DNA from: an uncultured Collinsella sp.
Lineage (GTDB): Bacteria > Actinomycetota > Coriobacteriia > Coriobacteriales > Coriobacteriaceae
Direction: 5' to 3'
Length of the DNA stretch: 33,095 bases
Assembly: GCA_900547285.1 (NCBI GenBank)
Contig: URGF01000004.1
Coordinates: 1 to 33,095, forward strand
The position numbers were made by a program, and so were the translations under genes. Positions 18,530-27,450 of the stretch are shown in pieces (the first letter of the stretch is position 1; the number at the start of each line of letters is the position of its first letter). The notes beneath the pieces were generated by a model. That model made no database searches and was not told the DNA's origin. It saw nothing but the letters and a program-made list of their open reading frames with translations.

Positions 18530-19318
18530 ATGACCGAAGCCGCTGTTGAAACCTACGACACCACGACTAGAGGCGCCGCCTCGATGGCGGCCTATCGCGC
18601 CGTTCGCATCCTGCAGCTCTTGAGCGAAAACACCGGCGAGGACAAGGCCATGCTTTCCGATGAGTTGATCCGGCGCCTCGCCCATCCCGACGACCCCGCC
18701 CGCATGCCCATCTCGGCGGCGCGGCGCAGCATCTACACCGCCATCTCCGCGCTTCGCCATGCCGGATACGAAATTGAGTACAAACGCGGCGTGGGCTACA
18801 AACTTCTTACCCGCCCGCTCACCGATGAAGAGATCATCCGGCTCCACGGTATGGTCATGCGCAACCGCTCCACACCTATCGCTATCCGCAAGAGCATGGC
18901 GCAGCACTTAGTTGCCATGGCGAGCGCCGACGTTCGCGGCTACCTCGATACACCCGAACCCGCTCCAAGCGCAGGCAGCAAGGCTACCAAGGCAACACGC
19001 ACGCCCATCAAGCGCATCGACACGTGCGAGCTCGTCGAGCAGGCCATCGACCACGGAACCACGGTGAGTTTTGATATTTCGAGCGTCACGACACGCGGCG
19101 AAACCGAAGCAGCACGGATGACACTCCGTCCCTTTGCCATCAGGCAGCGCGATGGCATCTCGTATCTGCTGGGAACGGTCTACGACGCCCGAGGCACCGA
19201 CGATACGCTGCGCACCGTCGAGATCGCCCGTATGAGAAACGTCAGCACGCGCCTGCTCGACGGCAAGAAGCTCTTCGCCGCCCTCGACGAGGAGGACGAC
19301 GCCTCCTCCGCCGCATAA
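18530..19318 (+). CDS. WYL-domain transcriptional regulator
   Basis: A probable DNA-binding regulator that senses a ligand through its WYL domain. The 262-residue protein has a winged helix at its N-terminal half (SAARRSIYTAISALRHAGYE, then IEYKRGVGYKLL) and a WYL-like Sm-fold region near 170-245 (TLRPFAIRQRDGISYLLGTV, then RTVEIARMRNV). The ATG at 18530 has AAAGGA 11 bases ahead; a GTG three codons earlier is too near that site. It has no partner on the same transcript other than possibly the ABC operon 160 bases downstream. WYL regulators often sit by defence or metabolic genes; neither is clear here. Confidence 0.82.
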   Translation: MTEAAVETYDTTTRGAASMAAYRAVRILQLLSENTGEDKAMLSDELIRRLAHPDDPARMPISAARRSIYTAISALRHAGYEIEYKRGVGYKLLTRPLTDEEIIRLHGMVMRNRSTPIAIRKSMAQHLVAMASADVRGYLDTPEPAPSAGSKATKATRTPIKRIDTCELVEQAIDHGTTVSFDISSVTTRGETEAARMTLRPFAIRQRDGISYLLGTVYDARGTDDTLRTVEIARMRNVSTRLLDGKKLFAALDEEDDASSAA

Positions 19319-19387
19319 GACCCTCCGCCGCCCATTCGACTACCCGTACCGCCCATCCGATTCTGTATTAAAAAACCCGCCAGGCTG

Positions 19388-19418
19388 TTGTAAAAATGGA
19401 CGTCAGCGCTACTATAGT
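19388..19418 (+). promoter_or_regulatory. Candidate promoter of the ABC transporter operon
   Basis: TATAGT (19413-19418) with TTGTAA (19388-19393), 19 bases apart. Between it and the gene a TGCACT/AGTGCA hairpin (19425-19443) could form; no T-box or known riboswitch motif is seen. Confidence 0.4.
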
Positions 19419-19478
19419 TCCACTTGCACTTTGTTCCAGTGCAGTGTTTCCAGCCATTTTTATACTGGGGGTAATGAT

Positions 19479-20459
19479 ATGAAGGATATCACCATCAGTC
19501 GCAGGAGCCTTCTGGTCTCCGCCGGCCTGCTCGCGCTCGCCCCGCTCGCCGGGTGCGGCGGCAACTCTGGTTCCGGCTCTGCTGCCGCCGGTTCCGACTA
19601 CACCATCGGCGTTCTGCAGCTCACCGAGCACTCCGCACTCGATGCCGCCAACGACGGCTTTGTCAAGGCCATCAAGGAGAGCGGCCTTAAGGTCAAGATC
19701 GACCAGAAGAACGCCCAGAACGACCAGTCCACGTGTAAGTCCATTGCCGACAAGTTTGTGGGCGACAACGTCAACCTGATTTATGCCATCGCCACGCCCG
19801 CCGCGCAGGCTGCCGCCGGCGCCACGGCCGATATCCCCATCGTGGGCTGCGCCATCACCGACTACGCCGCCTCCGGCCTGGTCCAGGACAACGACAAGCC
19901 CGGCACCAACGTCACGGGCGCTTCCGACCTCACCCCGGTCGCCGAGCAGCTCGAGATGATGCAGAAGGTCCTGCCCGACGTTAAAAAGGTCGGCCTGCTC
20001 TACTGCACCGCCGAGTCCAACTCCGACGTCCAGATCAAGGCCGCCAAGAAGGAGCTCGACAAGCTGGGCCTCGAGTACACTGACTTCACCGTCTCGAGCT
20101 CCAACGAGATTCAGTCCGTCGTCGAGTCTGCCGTGGGCAAGGTCGATGCGCTGTACTCCCCCACCGACAACACCATCGCCGCGGGTGCCTCGCAGGTCGG
20201 CCAGATTTGCAAGGAGAACAAGCTTCCCTTCGTGACTGGCGAGGAGGGCATGTGTAAGGCCGGCGGCCTGTTCACCCTCTCCATCAACTATGAGGACCTG
20301 GGCTACGCCGCGGGCGAGATGGCCGTCAAGATCCTGAAGGGCGAGGCCAAGCCCGAAGACATGCCGATCAAGCACCTCTCGAGCAAAGACCTGGTCGTCG
20401 TCAAGAACGACGAAATGGCCGAGGCCCTGGGCATCGACCTTTCCGCCCTGGACGCGTAA
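19479..20459 (+). CDS. ABC transporter substrate-binding lipoprotein (ABC_sub_bind / TrpX-like)
   Basis: Captures a small solute outside the membrane and hands it to the permease. The 326-residue protein opens with a signal peptide carrying twin arginines (SRRSLLV, 7-13) and a lipobox LAGC with Cys26, so it is a lipoprotein that may use the Tat route. The mature part (YTIGVLQLTEHSALDAANDG, ATPAAQAA, PIVGCAITDY, ALYSPTDNTI) matches the ABC_sub_bind family, whose studied members bind tryptophan or other aromatic amino acids. The ATG at 19479 follows GGGGG. With the permease and ATPase downstream it forms a complete importer. The ligand is not known. Confidence 0.92.
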   Translation: MKDITISRRSLLVSAGLLALAPLAGCGGNSGSGSAAAGSDYTIGVLQLTEHSALDAANDGFVKAIKESGLKVKIDQKNAQNDQSTCKSIADKFVGDNVNLIYAIATPAAQAAAGATADIPIVGCAITDYAASGLVQDNDKPGTNVTGASDLTPVAEQLEMMQKVLPDVKKVGLLYCTAESNSDVQIKAAKKELDKLGLEYTDFTVSSSNEIQSVVESAVGKVDALYSPTDNTIAAGASQVGQICKENKLPFVTGEEGMCKAGGLFTLSINYEDLGYAAGEMAVKILKGEAKPEDMPIKHLSSKDLVVVKNDEMAEALGIDLSALDA

Positions 20460-20529
20460 TGCCATACGCGGCATGCGTCTAGAGCCCGTGCTCGCGCTTT
20501 AGCCGCGTTATTCAATATCTGAGCCACAG

Positions 20530-20568
20530 GGGCGGGCGCTGTAGACCGGCGTCCGCCCTGCTTGTTTC
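20530..20568 (+). other. Intra-operon GC-rich hairpin
   Basis: Arms at 20530-20541 and 20547-20558 pair over about 12 positions with some G-U pairs and are followed by TGCTTGTTT. It sits in the 203-base gap between the binding protein and the permease, where a partial terminator would give more binding protein than permease, a common arrangement in ABC operons. Confidence 0.5.
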
Positions 20569-20662
20569 AGGTAAAACAAAACGTCTGTCCGTAACTCTTC
20601 TATGCATTGTTACCGCTATTATGGTGAATCACGTGTCCACCCTATCCTAGGAGGTATGAAGC

Positions 20663-21586
20663 ATGCTCATTGCATTGCAGGGCGCCGTTTCGCAGGGCGT
20701 CCTCTGGGGCATTATGGTGCTTGGCGTGTTTATCACGTTCCGCCTGCTCGACATTCCCGATATGACCTGCGACGGCAGCTTTGCCCTCGGCGGCTGCGTC
20801 TGCGCTGTGCTCATCGTCAATAACAACGTCGACCCGCTGCTCGCCGTGCTGGCCGGTATGTGCGCCGGCGCCATCGCGGGTGCCGTCACGGGCATTTTGA
20901 CCACCGTCTTTGAGATTCCCGCGATCCTCGCCGGAATCCTCACCCAGATCAGTCTGTGGTCAATCAACCTGCGCATCATGGGCAAGTCCAATACGCCCAT
21001 TCTTGCCAAGGGCACCGTGTTCTCGGCCGTCAGCAATATGACCGGTCTGCCGCAGTCCACCGTTGCCATCATCTTGGGCATCCTGCTCGCCGTGGCTATC
21101 GTTGCCATCCTGTATTGGTTCTTTGGCACCGAAATCGGCTCGGCGCTGCGCGCCACCGGCAACAACGAGTACATGATCCGCGCTCTGGGCGTCAACACCA
21201 ACTCCACCAAGATGATCGCCCTCGTGCTCTCCAACGCCCTCATCGGCCTTTCGGGCGCGCTTATCTGCCAGAGCCAGAAGTACGCCGACATTGGTATGGG
21301 CACCGGTGCCATCGTTATCGGTCTTGCCGCCATTGTTATCGGTGAGGTGCTCGGCCGTCTGCTGCCCGGCGGCCTCACGCAGTTTAGCGTCCGTCTTGCC
21401 TCCGCCGTCTTTGGCTCCGTGGTGTACTTCCTTATCCGCGCCATCGTGCTGCAGTTGGGCATGGACGCCAACGACATGAAGCTGCTCTCCGCCGCGATTG
21501 TCGCTGTGGCCCTGTGCGTGCCCGTGGTTTGGGAGCGCTATAAGCTCCGCAGCTCCTACACGAAGGGGGATGAGGCAGATGCTTAA
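20663..21586 (+). CDS. ABC transporter permease (TrpY-like, BPD_transp_2 family)
   Basis: Membrane channel of the importer. The 307-residue protein has about eight to nine hydrophobic helices and the family's hallmarks: FRLLDIPDMTCDGSFALGG near the N terminus and the ATPase-contact loop EIGSALRATGNNEYMIRALG (about 155-174), like that of branched-chain amino acid and ribose-type permeases. The ATG at 20663 follows AGGAGG at 8 bases. Its end overlaps the start of the ATPase gene by eight bases (21579-21586), implying coupled translation. Confidence 0.93.
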   Translation: MLIALQGAVSQGVLWGIMVLGVFITFRLLDIPDMTCDGSFALGGCVCAVLIVNNNVDPLLAVLAGMCAGAIAGAVTGILTTVFEIPAILAGILTQISLWSINLRIMGKSNTPILAKGTVFSAVSNMTGLPQSTVAIILGILLAVAIVAILYWFFGTEIGSALRATGNNEYMIRALGVNTNSTKMIALVLSNALIGLSGALICQSQKYADIGMGTGAIVIGLAAIVIGEVLGRLLPGGLTQFSVRLASAVFGSVVYFLIRAIVLQLGMDANDMKLLSAAIVAVALCVPVVWERYKLRSSYTKGDEADA

Positions 21587-22373
21587 GCTCTCGCACGTCA
21601 AGAAGACCTTTAACAAGGGCACCGTCACCGAGAAGCGCGCGCTCACCGGCGTCGACCTCACCCTGAATGACGGCGACTTTGTAACCGTGATCGGCGGCAA
21701 CGGCGCCGGCAAGTCCACGCTGCTCAACATGATCGCCGGCGTGTACCCGCTCGATTCGGGCGTTATTGAGCTCGACGGCACCGACATCTCGCGCCTGAGC
21801 GAGTCGCAGCGCGCCAAGTACCTGGGCCGCGTGTTTCAGGACCCCATGCGCGGTACCGCTGCCGACATGCAGATCGCCGAGAACCTGGCCCTCGCCAAGC
21901 GTCGCGGCCAGCGTCGCGGCCTTTCGTGGGGCGTCACCAAGGCCGAGAAAGATGAGTACGTCGAGCTGCTCAAGCGCCTGGACCTTGGTCTGGACACGCG
22001 TCTCAACGCCAAGGTCGGCCTGCTCTCGGGTGGCCAGCGCCAGGCACTCACCCTGCTGATGGCCACGCTCACCAAGCCGCGCCTGCTGCTGCTCGACGAG
22101 CACACGGCGGCCCTCGACCCCAAGACGGCATCAAAGGTGCTCAACCTGACCGAGGAGATCGTCGACGAGAACCACCTGACCACGCTCATGGTCACGCACA
22201 ACATGAACGACGCCATCCGTCTGGGCAACCGTCTGATCATGATGCACGAAGGCCACGTGATCTACGACGTGGCGGGCGATGAGAAGAAGTCGCTCACCGT
22301 AGCCGACCTGCTGCAGAAGTTCGAGGAGGTCTCGGGCGGCGAGCTCGCCAACGACCGCATGCTGCTGAGCTAA
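21579..22373 (+). CDS. ABC transporter ATP-binding protein (TrpZ-like)
   Basis: Drives the importer by ATP hydrolysis at the inner face of the membrane. The 264-residue protein has Walker A GGNGAGKST (39-47), Q-loop in VFQDPMRGT, signature LSGGQRQ (about 149-155), Walker B LLLLDEHTAALD (about 169-180) and the switch His in VTHNM. The ATG at 21579 (MLKLSHVKKTF) is chosen for its standard N terminus; another ATG at 21570 touches the GGGGG ribosome binding site. It is the last gene of the operon and is followed by two terminators. Confidence 0.94.
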   Translation: MLKLSHVKKTFNKGTVTEKRALTGVDLTLNDGDFVTVIGGNGAGKSTLLNMIAGVYPLDSGVIELDGTDISRLSESQRAKYLGRVFQDPMRGTAADMQIAENLALAKRRGQRRGLSWGVTKAEKDEYVELLKRLDLGLDTRLNAKVGLLSGGQRQALTLLMATLTKPRLLLLDEHTAALDPKTASKVLNLTEEIVDENHLTTLMVTHNMNDAIRLGNRLIMMHEGHVIYDVAGDEKKSLTVADLLQKFEEVSGGELANDRMLLS

Positions 22374-22413
22374 AACCTGCCAAAAAGGGACAAGTTTATT
22401 TTGGTAGGTTTTA
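22373..22413 (+). terminator. Terminator starting at the ATPase stop codon (GGGACA hairpin, copy 1)
   Basis: AAACCTGCCAAAA (22373-22385) pairs with TTTTGGTAGGTTT (22399-22411) with one G-U pair, and the loop holds AGGGACAAG. It begins on the last base of the stop codon. Related hairpins follow the genes ending at 25442 and 28157. Confidence 0.8.
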
Positions 22414-22427
22414 TCTGCACAAACGTC

Positions 22428-22467
22428 AAAACCGCCGCAAAGGGGCAAACGTCCTTGCGGCGGTTTT
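22428..22467 (+). terminator. Second terminator after the ABC operon
   Basis: A perfect 13-pair stem (22428-22440 with 22455-22467) ending in TTTT; the loop holds AGGGGCAAACGTCC. With the first it forms a double terminator. Confidence 0.88.
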
Positions 22468-22531
22468 CGCATATTATGTCGATAATCCGATATTCAACCA
22501 GACATTCTGGCTAAGGACTAAGGAAACTGCC

Positions 22532-24545
22532 ATGAAAAGACTCCCCCGCCTTGCGTTAGCCGCCGCGTTGTTTGCCGGCGCGCTCGCAGGCACCCCAAGC
22601 CTCGCTTTCGCTGGGAACCTGCCCGCCGCTATTGACGGCTCTGTGACCGTCATGCACACCAACGATATCCACGGCAGCTACAAGTACAGCTACAACGCAA
22701 GCAAGGGCACCGGCACCGTCGGCTTCGACGGACTGGCGGTCCTTTATAGCGCCCAGGGCAACGCCCCCGATCTTTTGCTCGATGCGGGCGACACCTTCCA
22801 CGGGCAGTCCTTCGCCACCATGAGCGAGGGCAAGAGCATCGCCGAGCTCATGGACACCTTCTATGTAGACGGCTACGACGCGACCACGCCGGGCAACCAC
22901 GACTGGAGCTACGGCGCGGACAAGCTCCGCACCATGACCGGCTACAGCACCACCGGCACGCCCTTCGCCATGCTCTGCGCGAACGCGAAGTCTACGAGCG
23001 GCGTATGGAGCTCGAGCATCACGAAGACGCTCGATCGCACCTGGGAGGATAGCGAGGATCACTCCACATTCGACTACAAAATCAAGGTCGGCGTCGTGGG
23101 TGCCATGGATGAGTCGCTGGGATCCTCGCTGCGCGCGGACCTGGTCGCGGGTACGTCGTTCTCGAGTGCCGCGAACGCCATCAATGCCGAGGCAGAGCAG
23201 CTGCGCAAGGAGGGCTGCGATGTTGTTGTGTGTATCGCGCACACGCTCGACGCCAAGACCTTTGCCACGCGACTCCGTGGCGTCGATGCCCTTATCGCAG
23301 GCCACGAGCACATCAACCTTAACGAGAAGGTGACGGGAGCCGACGGCAAGACAATCCACGTTGTCGAGGCGGGCAGTGCCTTTGCCGAGGTGGGACTGCT
23401 TTCCATTCCGTACAAATACGACACGAATGGCACCGAGACGACCGACGACGACACGGTCACGGTCCCTGCAGACGACAGCAACGAGAAGCTCTACACCGCC
23501 AAGAACGTCAACGACCTTTTGGCAGACCCCGACAAGGGCTCCGACTACCAAAGCCGCCTTGAAGCCGTCCGCAACAAGATCAAGCCGCTCGACGAGGACT
23601 TTGAAAACGAATCGAACAAGGTGCTCGGCACATCCACCACCAACTATTTCTACGGCGAGGACGCCGCAGGCACGCATGGTTGGGAAATGGTGCGCACCAC
23701 CGATTTCCGTCCCAGCAAGGAGGGCGACACCACCAAGGCCCAGACCATCGGCCACGTGATTTGCAGCTCCTATCTTGACCTGACGGGCGCGGACCTCGCT
23801 ATCGAAAACGCTGGCGGCATCCGCGGCGGGCAACGTGACCGCCGGCAACGTCATCGCCATCTCGCCCTACGGCAACACCGTGGAGACCTGGACCATGACC
23901 GGCGCGGACTTCCTCGCAGCGCTCGAGCACTCGCTACAAATCAGCGACGATTGCAACGACAGCTACGAGCTTCAGCAGGCTTATGTGGCGGCCGGTCACA
24001 CCGAGCAGGAGGCGCAAGACAAGTACAAGTGGCGCGATGACTCTGGCAGCGTTCTCTCCTTTGGCGGCATCAACGTGACGATTGATTGGACGCAGCCCGA
24101 AGGCAAGCGCATTGTGAGCGCCACACTCACCAAAGACGGCAGCACGCTCGACCCCGCCAAGACCTATACCGTCGCCACCAACAACTACATCATCACCAAC
24201 ACGACCGACTTCCCCACCTTCGCAAACGCCACCAAGCACACCGAGTGGGGTACCTGCGAGTCAGCGCTAAGGGCGCTGATCGGGCAGGACAGCTGGGAGA
24301 GCAAGATGACCTCGCTCGCGGGCACCATCAGCTTTGGCTCCGCTGCCGTGGACCCCACGCCCACACCGGCCCCGACGCCTAAGCCCTCGCCTAAGACGGA
24401 CACGACGACCACGAAGGTCATCACCAAGAAGACGACCGGTAAGCTCGCCGCAACGGGAGACCGCACGCTGGCAGTAGTTGGCGCGTGCCTTATCGGCGGC
24501 ATCATCGTCATCATGCTCGGCATTATCTGGAAGCGTCGACGCTAA
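22532..24545 (+). pseudogene. Wall-anchored 5'-nucleotidase (UshA-like), broken by a frameshift near 23826
   Basis: An exported enzyme expected to strip phosphate from nucleotides outside the cell. Signal peptide 1-27 (cut after SLAFA). The metallophosphatase domain has TNDIHG (Asp45, His47), DAGDTFHGQ, TPGNHDW and AGHEHIN, then the nucleotide-binding C-terminal domain. After ENAGGIRG the frame is lost: the first frame runs on to a stop at 24040 with unrelated sequence, while the proper continuation (AGNVTAGNVIAISPYGNTV) lies in the next frame from about 23828 to 24545. That part ends in a Pro/Thr linker, a sorting signal LAATG, a membrane helix and KRRR, the layout of class E sortase substrates. 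The ATG at 22532 follows AAGGA. Either a true mutation or an assembly error. Confidence 0.9.
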
Positions 24546-24596
24546 GCTACACCGCCGGGCCTTACAGCCCCGCCGCGTAAACCTTATATCGAGCAC

Positions 24597-24632
24597 AGAA
24601 GCCCGTCCGAATTTGATCGGACGGGCTTCTTG
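24597..24632 (+). terminator. Terminator of the nucleotidase gene
   Basis: A perfect 14-pair stem (24597-24610 with 24617-24630) and a 6-base loop; the stem's own end supplies CTTCTT. It lies 52 bases past the stop codon. Confidence 0.85.
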
Positions 24633-24643
24633 GTGGGTATCAT
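24613..24643 (+). promoter_or_regulatory. Candidate mscS promoter
   Basis: TATCAT (24638-24643) with TTGATC (24613-24618) 19 bases upstream, partly inside the preceding terminator. The GGTATCATGGTT context resembles GGTACCATGGTT ahead of the gene at 25534. Confidence 0.35.
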
Positions 24644-24674
24644 GGTTGAACGATCATTAGGAGGTTTTCCCTAC

Positions 24675-25442
24675 ATGGAATTGTTTGAGCCGATTCTTCA
24701 TTTCTTTGAGCAACGGTGGGTCCACAACATCATCTGGGCCGTCATCTTGGCGATAGGCACCGCCGTCGCCGCCAAGGTCGTATCCAAGACCCTGAACCAT
24801 CTGCTTAACCGAGACGATAACCCGCTTCCGGCATCGAGTATCTTCATCAACATCGCGCGCGCCGTCATCTGGATGATTGGCGGCAGCTTTATCCTCGATA
24901 ACTGCTTTGGCATTAACGCAAACGCGCTCGTCGCCGCCCTTGGCGTCGGCGGCATCGCCATCTCGCTCGGCTTTCAGGACACGCTGTCAAACCTTATCGG
25001 CGGCATGCAGGTGACCTTTATGGGCATCATCAAGCCCGGCGACAATATCGAGGTCGGCGGCGTATCCGGCGTGGTCCAAGACATCACTTGGCGCCATACA
25101 ACGATTGAGGATGCCTGTGGGCAGACCATCATCGTCCCCAACTCCAACATCTCCAAGAACACGCTCGTGCACCTCATGCCCTTTGGGCGCGTTGCCGTGC
25201 CCGTCGCGGTCAAGGACACGTCCAAGTGGGCTTCACTGGACGCACTGGCAGACGAGCTGACCAGCGCCACCAAAGCCGCCGTGCTTCCCATCTCGGGCTT
25301 TGACAAGGAGCCCTACGTACTCTTTAGCGAAATCGGCGACTTTGGCATCAAAGGAAAGATCATCTTTATCGTCAGCGACGACAGCACTACTTTCACGGCA
25401 GCCGACGCCTGCATCCGCGCCATCGCCCCCATCATCGCCTAA
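24675..25442 (+). CDS. mscS: Small-conductance mechanosensitive channel, MscS family
   Basis: A membrane channel that opens on hypo-osmotic stress and releases solutes. The 255-residue protein has two N-terminal helices, then the pore helix and beta domain with the family's core pattern: ALVAALGVGGIAISLGFQD, LSNLIGGMQV, IIKPGDNIEVGGVSGVV and IIVPNSNI. The ATG at 24675 (MELFEPILHF) follows AGGAGG at 10 bases; an upstream in-frame ATG lacks a site. It stands alone between terminators. Confidence 0.95.
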   Translation: MELFEPILHFFEQRWVHNIIWAVILAIGTAVAAKVVSKTLNHLLNRDDNPLPASSIFINIARAVIWMIGGSFILDNCFGINANALVAALGVGGIAISLGFQDTLSNLIGGMQVTFMGIIKPGDNIEVGGVSGVVQDITWRHTTIEDACGQTIIVPNSNISKNTLVHLMPFGRVAVPVAVKDTSKWASLDALADELTSATKAAVLPISGFDKEPYVLFSEIGDFGIKGKIIFIVSDDSTTFTAADACIRAIAPIIA

Positions 25443-25480
25443 CCCGCCAAAAAGGGACAGGCACCTTTGTGGTGGTTTTC
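25443..25480 (+). terminator. Terminator starting at the mscS stop codon (GGGACA hairpin, copy 2)
   Basis: CCGCCAAAAAGG pairs with CCTTTGTGGTGG over about 14 positions with two mismatches; the loop is GACAGGCA and TTTT follows. The left arm begins at the TAA of mscS. Confidence 0.75.
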
Positions 25481-25494
25481 ATTCGTGGTACCAT
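25466..25494 (+). promoter_or_regulatory. Candidate promoter of the ParB-BMP / phosphoesterase unit
   Basis: TTTGTG (25466-25471) and TACCAT (25489-25494), 17 bases apart. The -35 box lies within the right arm of the terminator, so the same bases could end one transcript and start the next. Matches are modest. Confidence 0.35.
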
Positions 25495-25533
25495 GGTTTA
25501 TGTAGTTGTTTAAACGACTAAGGGAGCAACATC

Positions 25534-27450
25534 ATGGAAGAGGCCTATCGTCAAGCACGCAAGCGCGGCGAGCAAGGACGTCGACGCGCCATTAGCCAAA
25601 GCGAGCATCCATACCTTACGGACCTCGACAGTTTGATTGCTCAGCTCCCCTTAGGCCAGCGAGTGAGTGTCGGCCTGCGGGATATTCCGATCGAAATGGT
25701 CGTCGGCACTGTCACCAAGGGCCGTCAGTCCGCCTTTTCATGCAACTTTATGCCCCTGCTGCCGTTTAACACCGAGTTCGCCCGCAAGTGGTCCAACCTC
25801 TACGACATCCAGGTAACCGAGGGCTATCGCGACCCCATCATCGTCACCGAGTTCATGCATCGGTTCTATGTCCAGGAAGGCAATAAACGCGTCAGTGTCC
25901 TCAAATTCTTGGACGCTCCAACGGTTTCGGCCAGGGTCACCCGTCTCTACCCCGGCACATGGGATTCCGTCGAAAGCCGCCTGTACGGTGAATTCTGCGC
26001 GTTTTGGCGCGTCTGCCCCCTATACGAGATCGAGTTCTCGCGTGAGGGAAGCTACGAGACGCTCGCCAAGATGCTCGGTCAGAATCTTATCGAAAAATGG
26101 CCGCAGAAAAAGGTCGACTACCTGCGCCACACCTTCCTGCTCTTTAAGCGCGCCTACCTTCGCGCAGGCGGCGACCACCTGGACATTACGCCCGCCGACG
26201 CCATGCTCGTGTACCTCAATGTGTACAACCAGGACCGCCTGCTGGATACGCCAACGGATATCGTCGTAAACCGCCTGTGCAAGATTTGGCGCGAGCTGGT
26301 CATTGCCGGCAAAAATGACGAGGACAAGGTCGATCTTGTTGAAGCGCCGAGCGTCGACGAGGAGGAGTCGCCCGCCAAGTCCACCTCCGGCGTGCTCAAC
26401 TTCTTTATGGGCAAGACCGTCTATTCGGCGACCAACCCCCTGCGCATCGCCTTTATCCATGAGTTCCCCTGTGCGACGTCGAGCTGGGACAGCCTGCACG
26501 ACCAAGGGCGTCAGTATCTCGATGAGCACTTTGGCGGTATCGTGCGCACCGAGGCGTTCGAGGACTGTCACGATCCGGATGTGTTCTACGCCGCCGTGGA
26601 AACGGCTGTCAAACATGGGGCAAACGTCATCTTCTCGACCTCGCACCGCCTGATGGAATACACGCTCAGGGCTGCCGTTGAGTATCCCCAGGTTCGGTTC
26701 CTCAACTGCTCTATCGGCCTTCCCCATCAAAGCGTCCGTTCGTACTTTGGCAAGATGTACGAGGCCAAGTTCCTCCTGGGCGCCCTTGCCGCCAGCATGG
26801 CGGACAACCACCGCATCGGCTACCACGCGTCGGTCTTCGCCTCGGGCGCGCTCAGCGAGATCAACGCCTTTGCGATTGGCGCCTCGCTGCTCGACCCCCG
26901 TGCGCAAATTATCCTGACTTGGGGCGATGTGCCCGCCGGAGGCCTTGCCGAGGCCATGTGCCGCGAAGGTGTAAGCGTCATGACCGGCGCCGACATGTCA
27001 AAGTCGCTCGAAGACCCCACGGCCTACGGACTTCACCGCCTGGTCGATGGCAAGGTTACCGGCATCGCCATGCCGGTATGGAACTGGGGCCGTTACTACG
27101 AGCTCATCGTTCGCAGCCTTCTGCACGGCACGTGGGACGAGACCAGCGATGACAACCAAGTGCGCGCCGTCAACTACTGGTACGGCATGAGCTCTGGCGT
27201 TATCGACATCCGTTACGCTCCGGGCCTACCCTACCAGACGCGCAAACTCGTGCAGTTGCTCCGTAACGGCATTGTTGAGGGATCCATCAACCCCTTTGGC
27301 GGCGAGCTCCACAGCCAGAACGGCGTGGTACAGATCGAAGGCTTCCCTCCGCTGCCGAGCACGCAGATTGTCGAGATGAATTGGCTGGCGGATAACGTGG
27401 TAGGCACCATTCCGCAGCTCGACGATGAGCCGAAAGTCCCTGCCCTATGA
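25534..27450 (+). CDS. Cytoplasmic fusion: ParB-like N-terminal region with BMP/PnrA-like ligand-binding domain
   Basis: A 638-residue protein with no signal peptide or lipobox. Residues about 90-140 (VTEFMHRFYVQEGNKRVSVL, then KFLDAPTVSARV) resemble the ParB/sulfiredoxin fold, in which EGNKR (115-119) matches the EGNHR-type nucleotide-binding motif. A helical region follows to about 290. From about residue 302 (PLRIAFIHEF, CSIGLPHQSVRSYFGKMYEA, IGYHASVFASGALSEINAFA, ILTWGDVPAGGLAEAM) it looks like the basic membrane protein/PnrA domain, which in lipoproteins binds nucleosides. Such a domain inside the cell is more likely a sensor than a transporter part. The ATG at 25534 follows AAGGGAG. Its stop overlaps the start of the phosphoesterase gene (ATGA). 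Confidence 0.82.
   Translation: MEEAYRQARKRGEQGRRRAISQSEHPYLTDLDSLIAQLPLGQRVSVGLRDIPIEMVVGTVTKGRQSAFSCNFMPLLPFNTEFARKWSNLYDIQVTEGYRDPIIVTEFMHRFYVQEGNKRVSVLKFLDAPTVSARVTRLYPGTWDSVESRLYGEFCAFWRVCPLYEIEFSREGSYETLAKMLGQNLIEKWPQKKVDYLRHTFLLFKRAYLRAGGDHLDITPADAMLVYLNVYNQDRLLDTPTDIVVNRLCKIWRELVIAGKNDEDKVDLVEAPSVDEEESPAKSTSGVLNFFMGKTVYSATNPLRIAFIHEFPCATSSWDSLHDQGRQYLDEHFGGIVRTEAFEDCHDPDVFYAAVETAVKHGANVIFSTSHRLMEYTLRAAVEYPQVRFLNCSIGLPHQSVRSYFGKMYEAKFLLGALAASMADNHRIGYHASVFASGALSEINAFAIGASLLDPRAQIILTWGDVPAGGLAEAMCREGVSVMTGADMSKSLEDPTAYGLHRLVDGKVTGIAMPVWNWGRYYELIVRSLLHGTWDETSDDNQVRAVNYWYGMSSGVIDIRYAPGLPYQTRKLVQLLRNGIVEGSINPFGGELHSQNGVVQIEGFPPLPSTQIVEMNWLADNVVGTIPQLDDEPKVPAL

Noticed and set aside
19425..19478. 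Riboswitch or T-box ahead of the ABC operon
   Set aside because: Only a 6-pair hairpin is seen; there is no T-box antiterminator sequence, no terminator and no known aptamer core.
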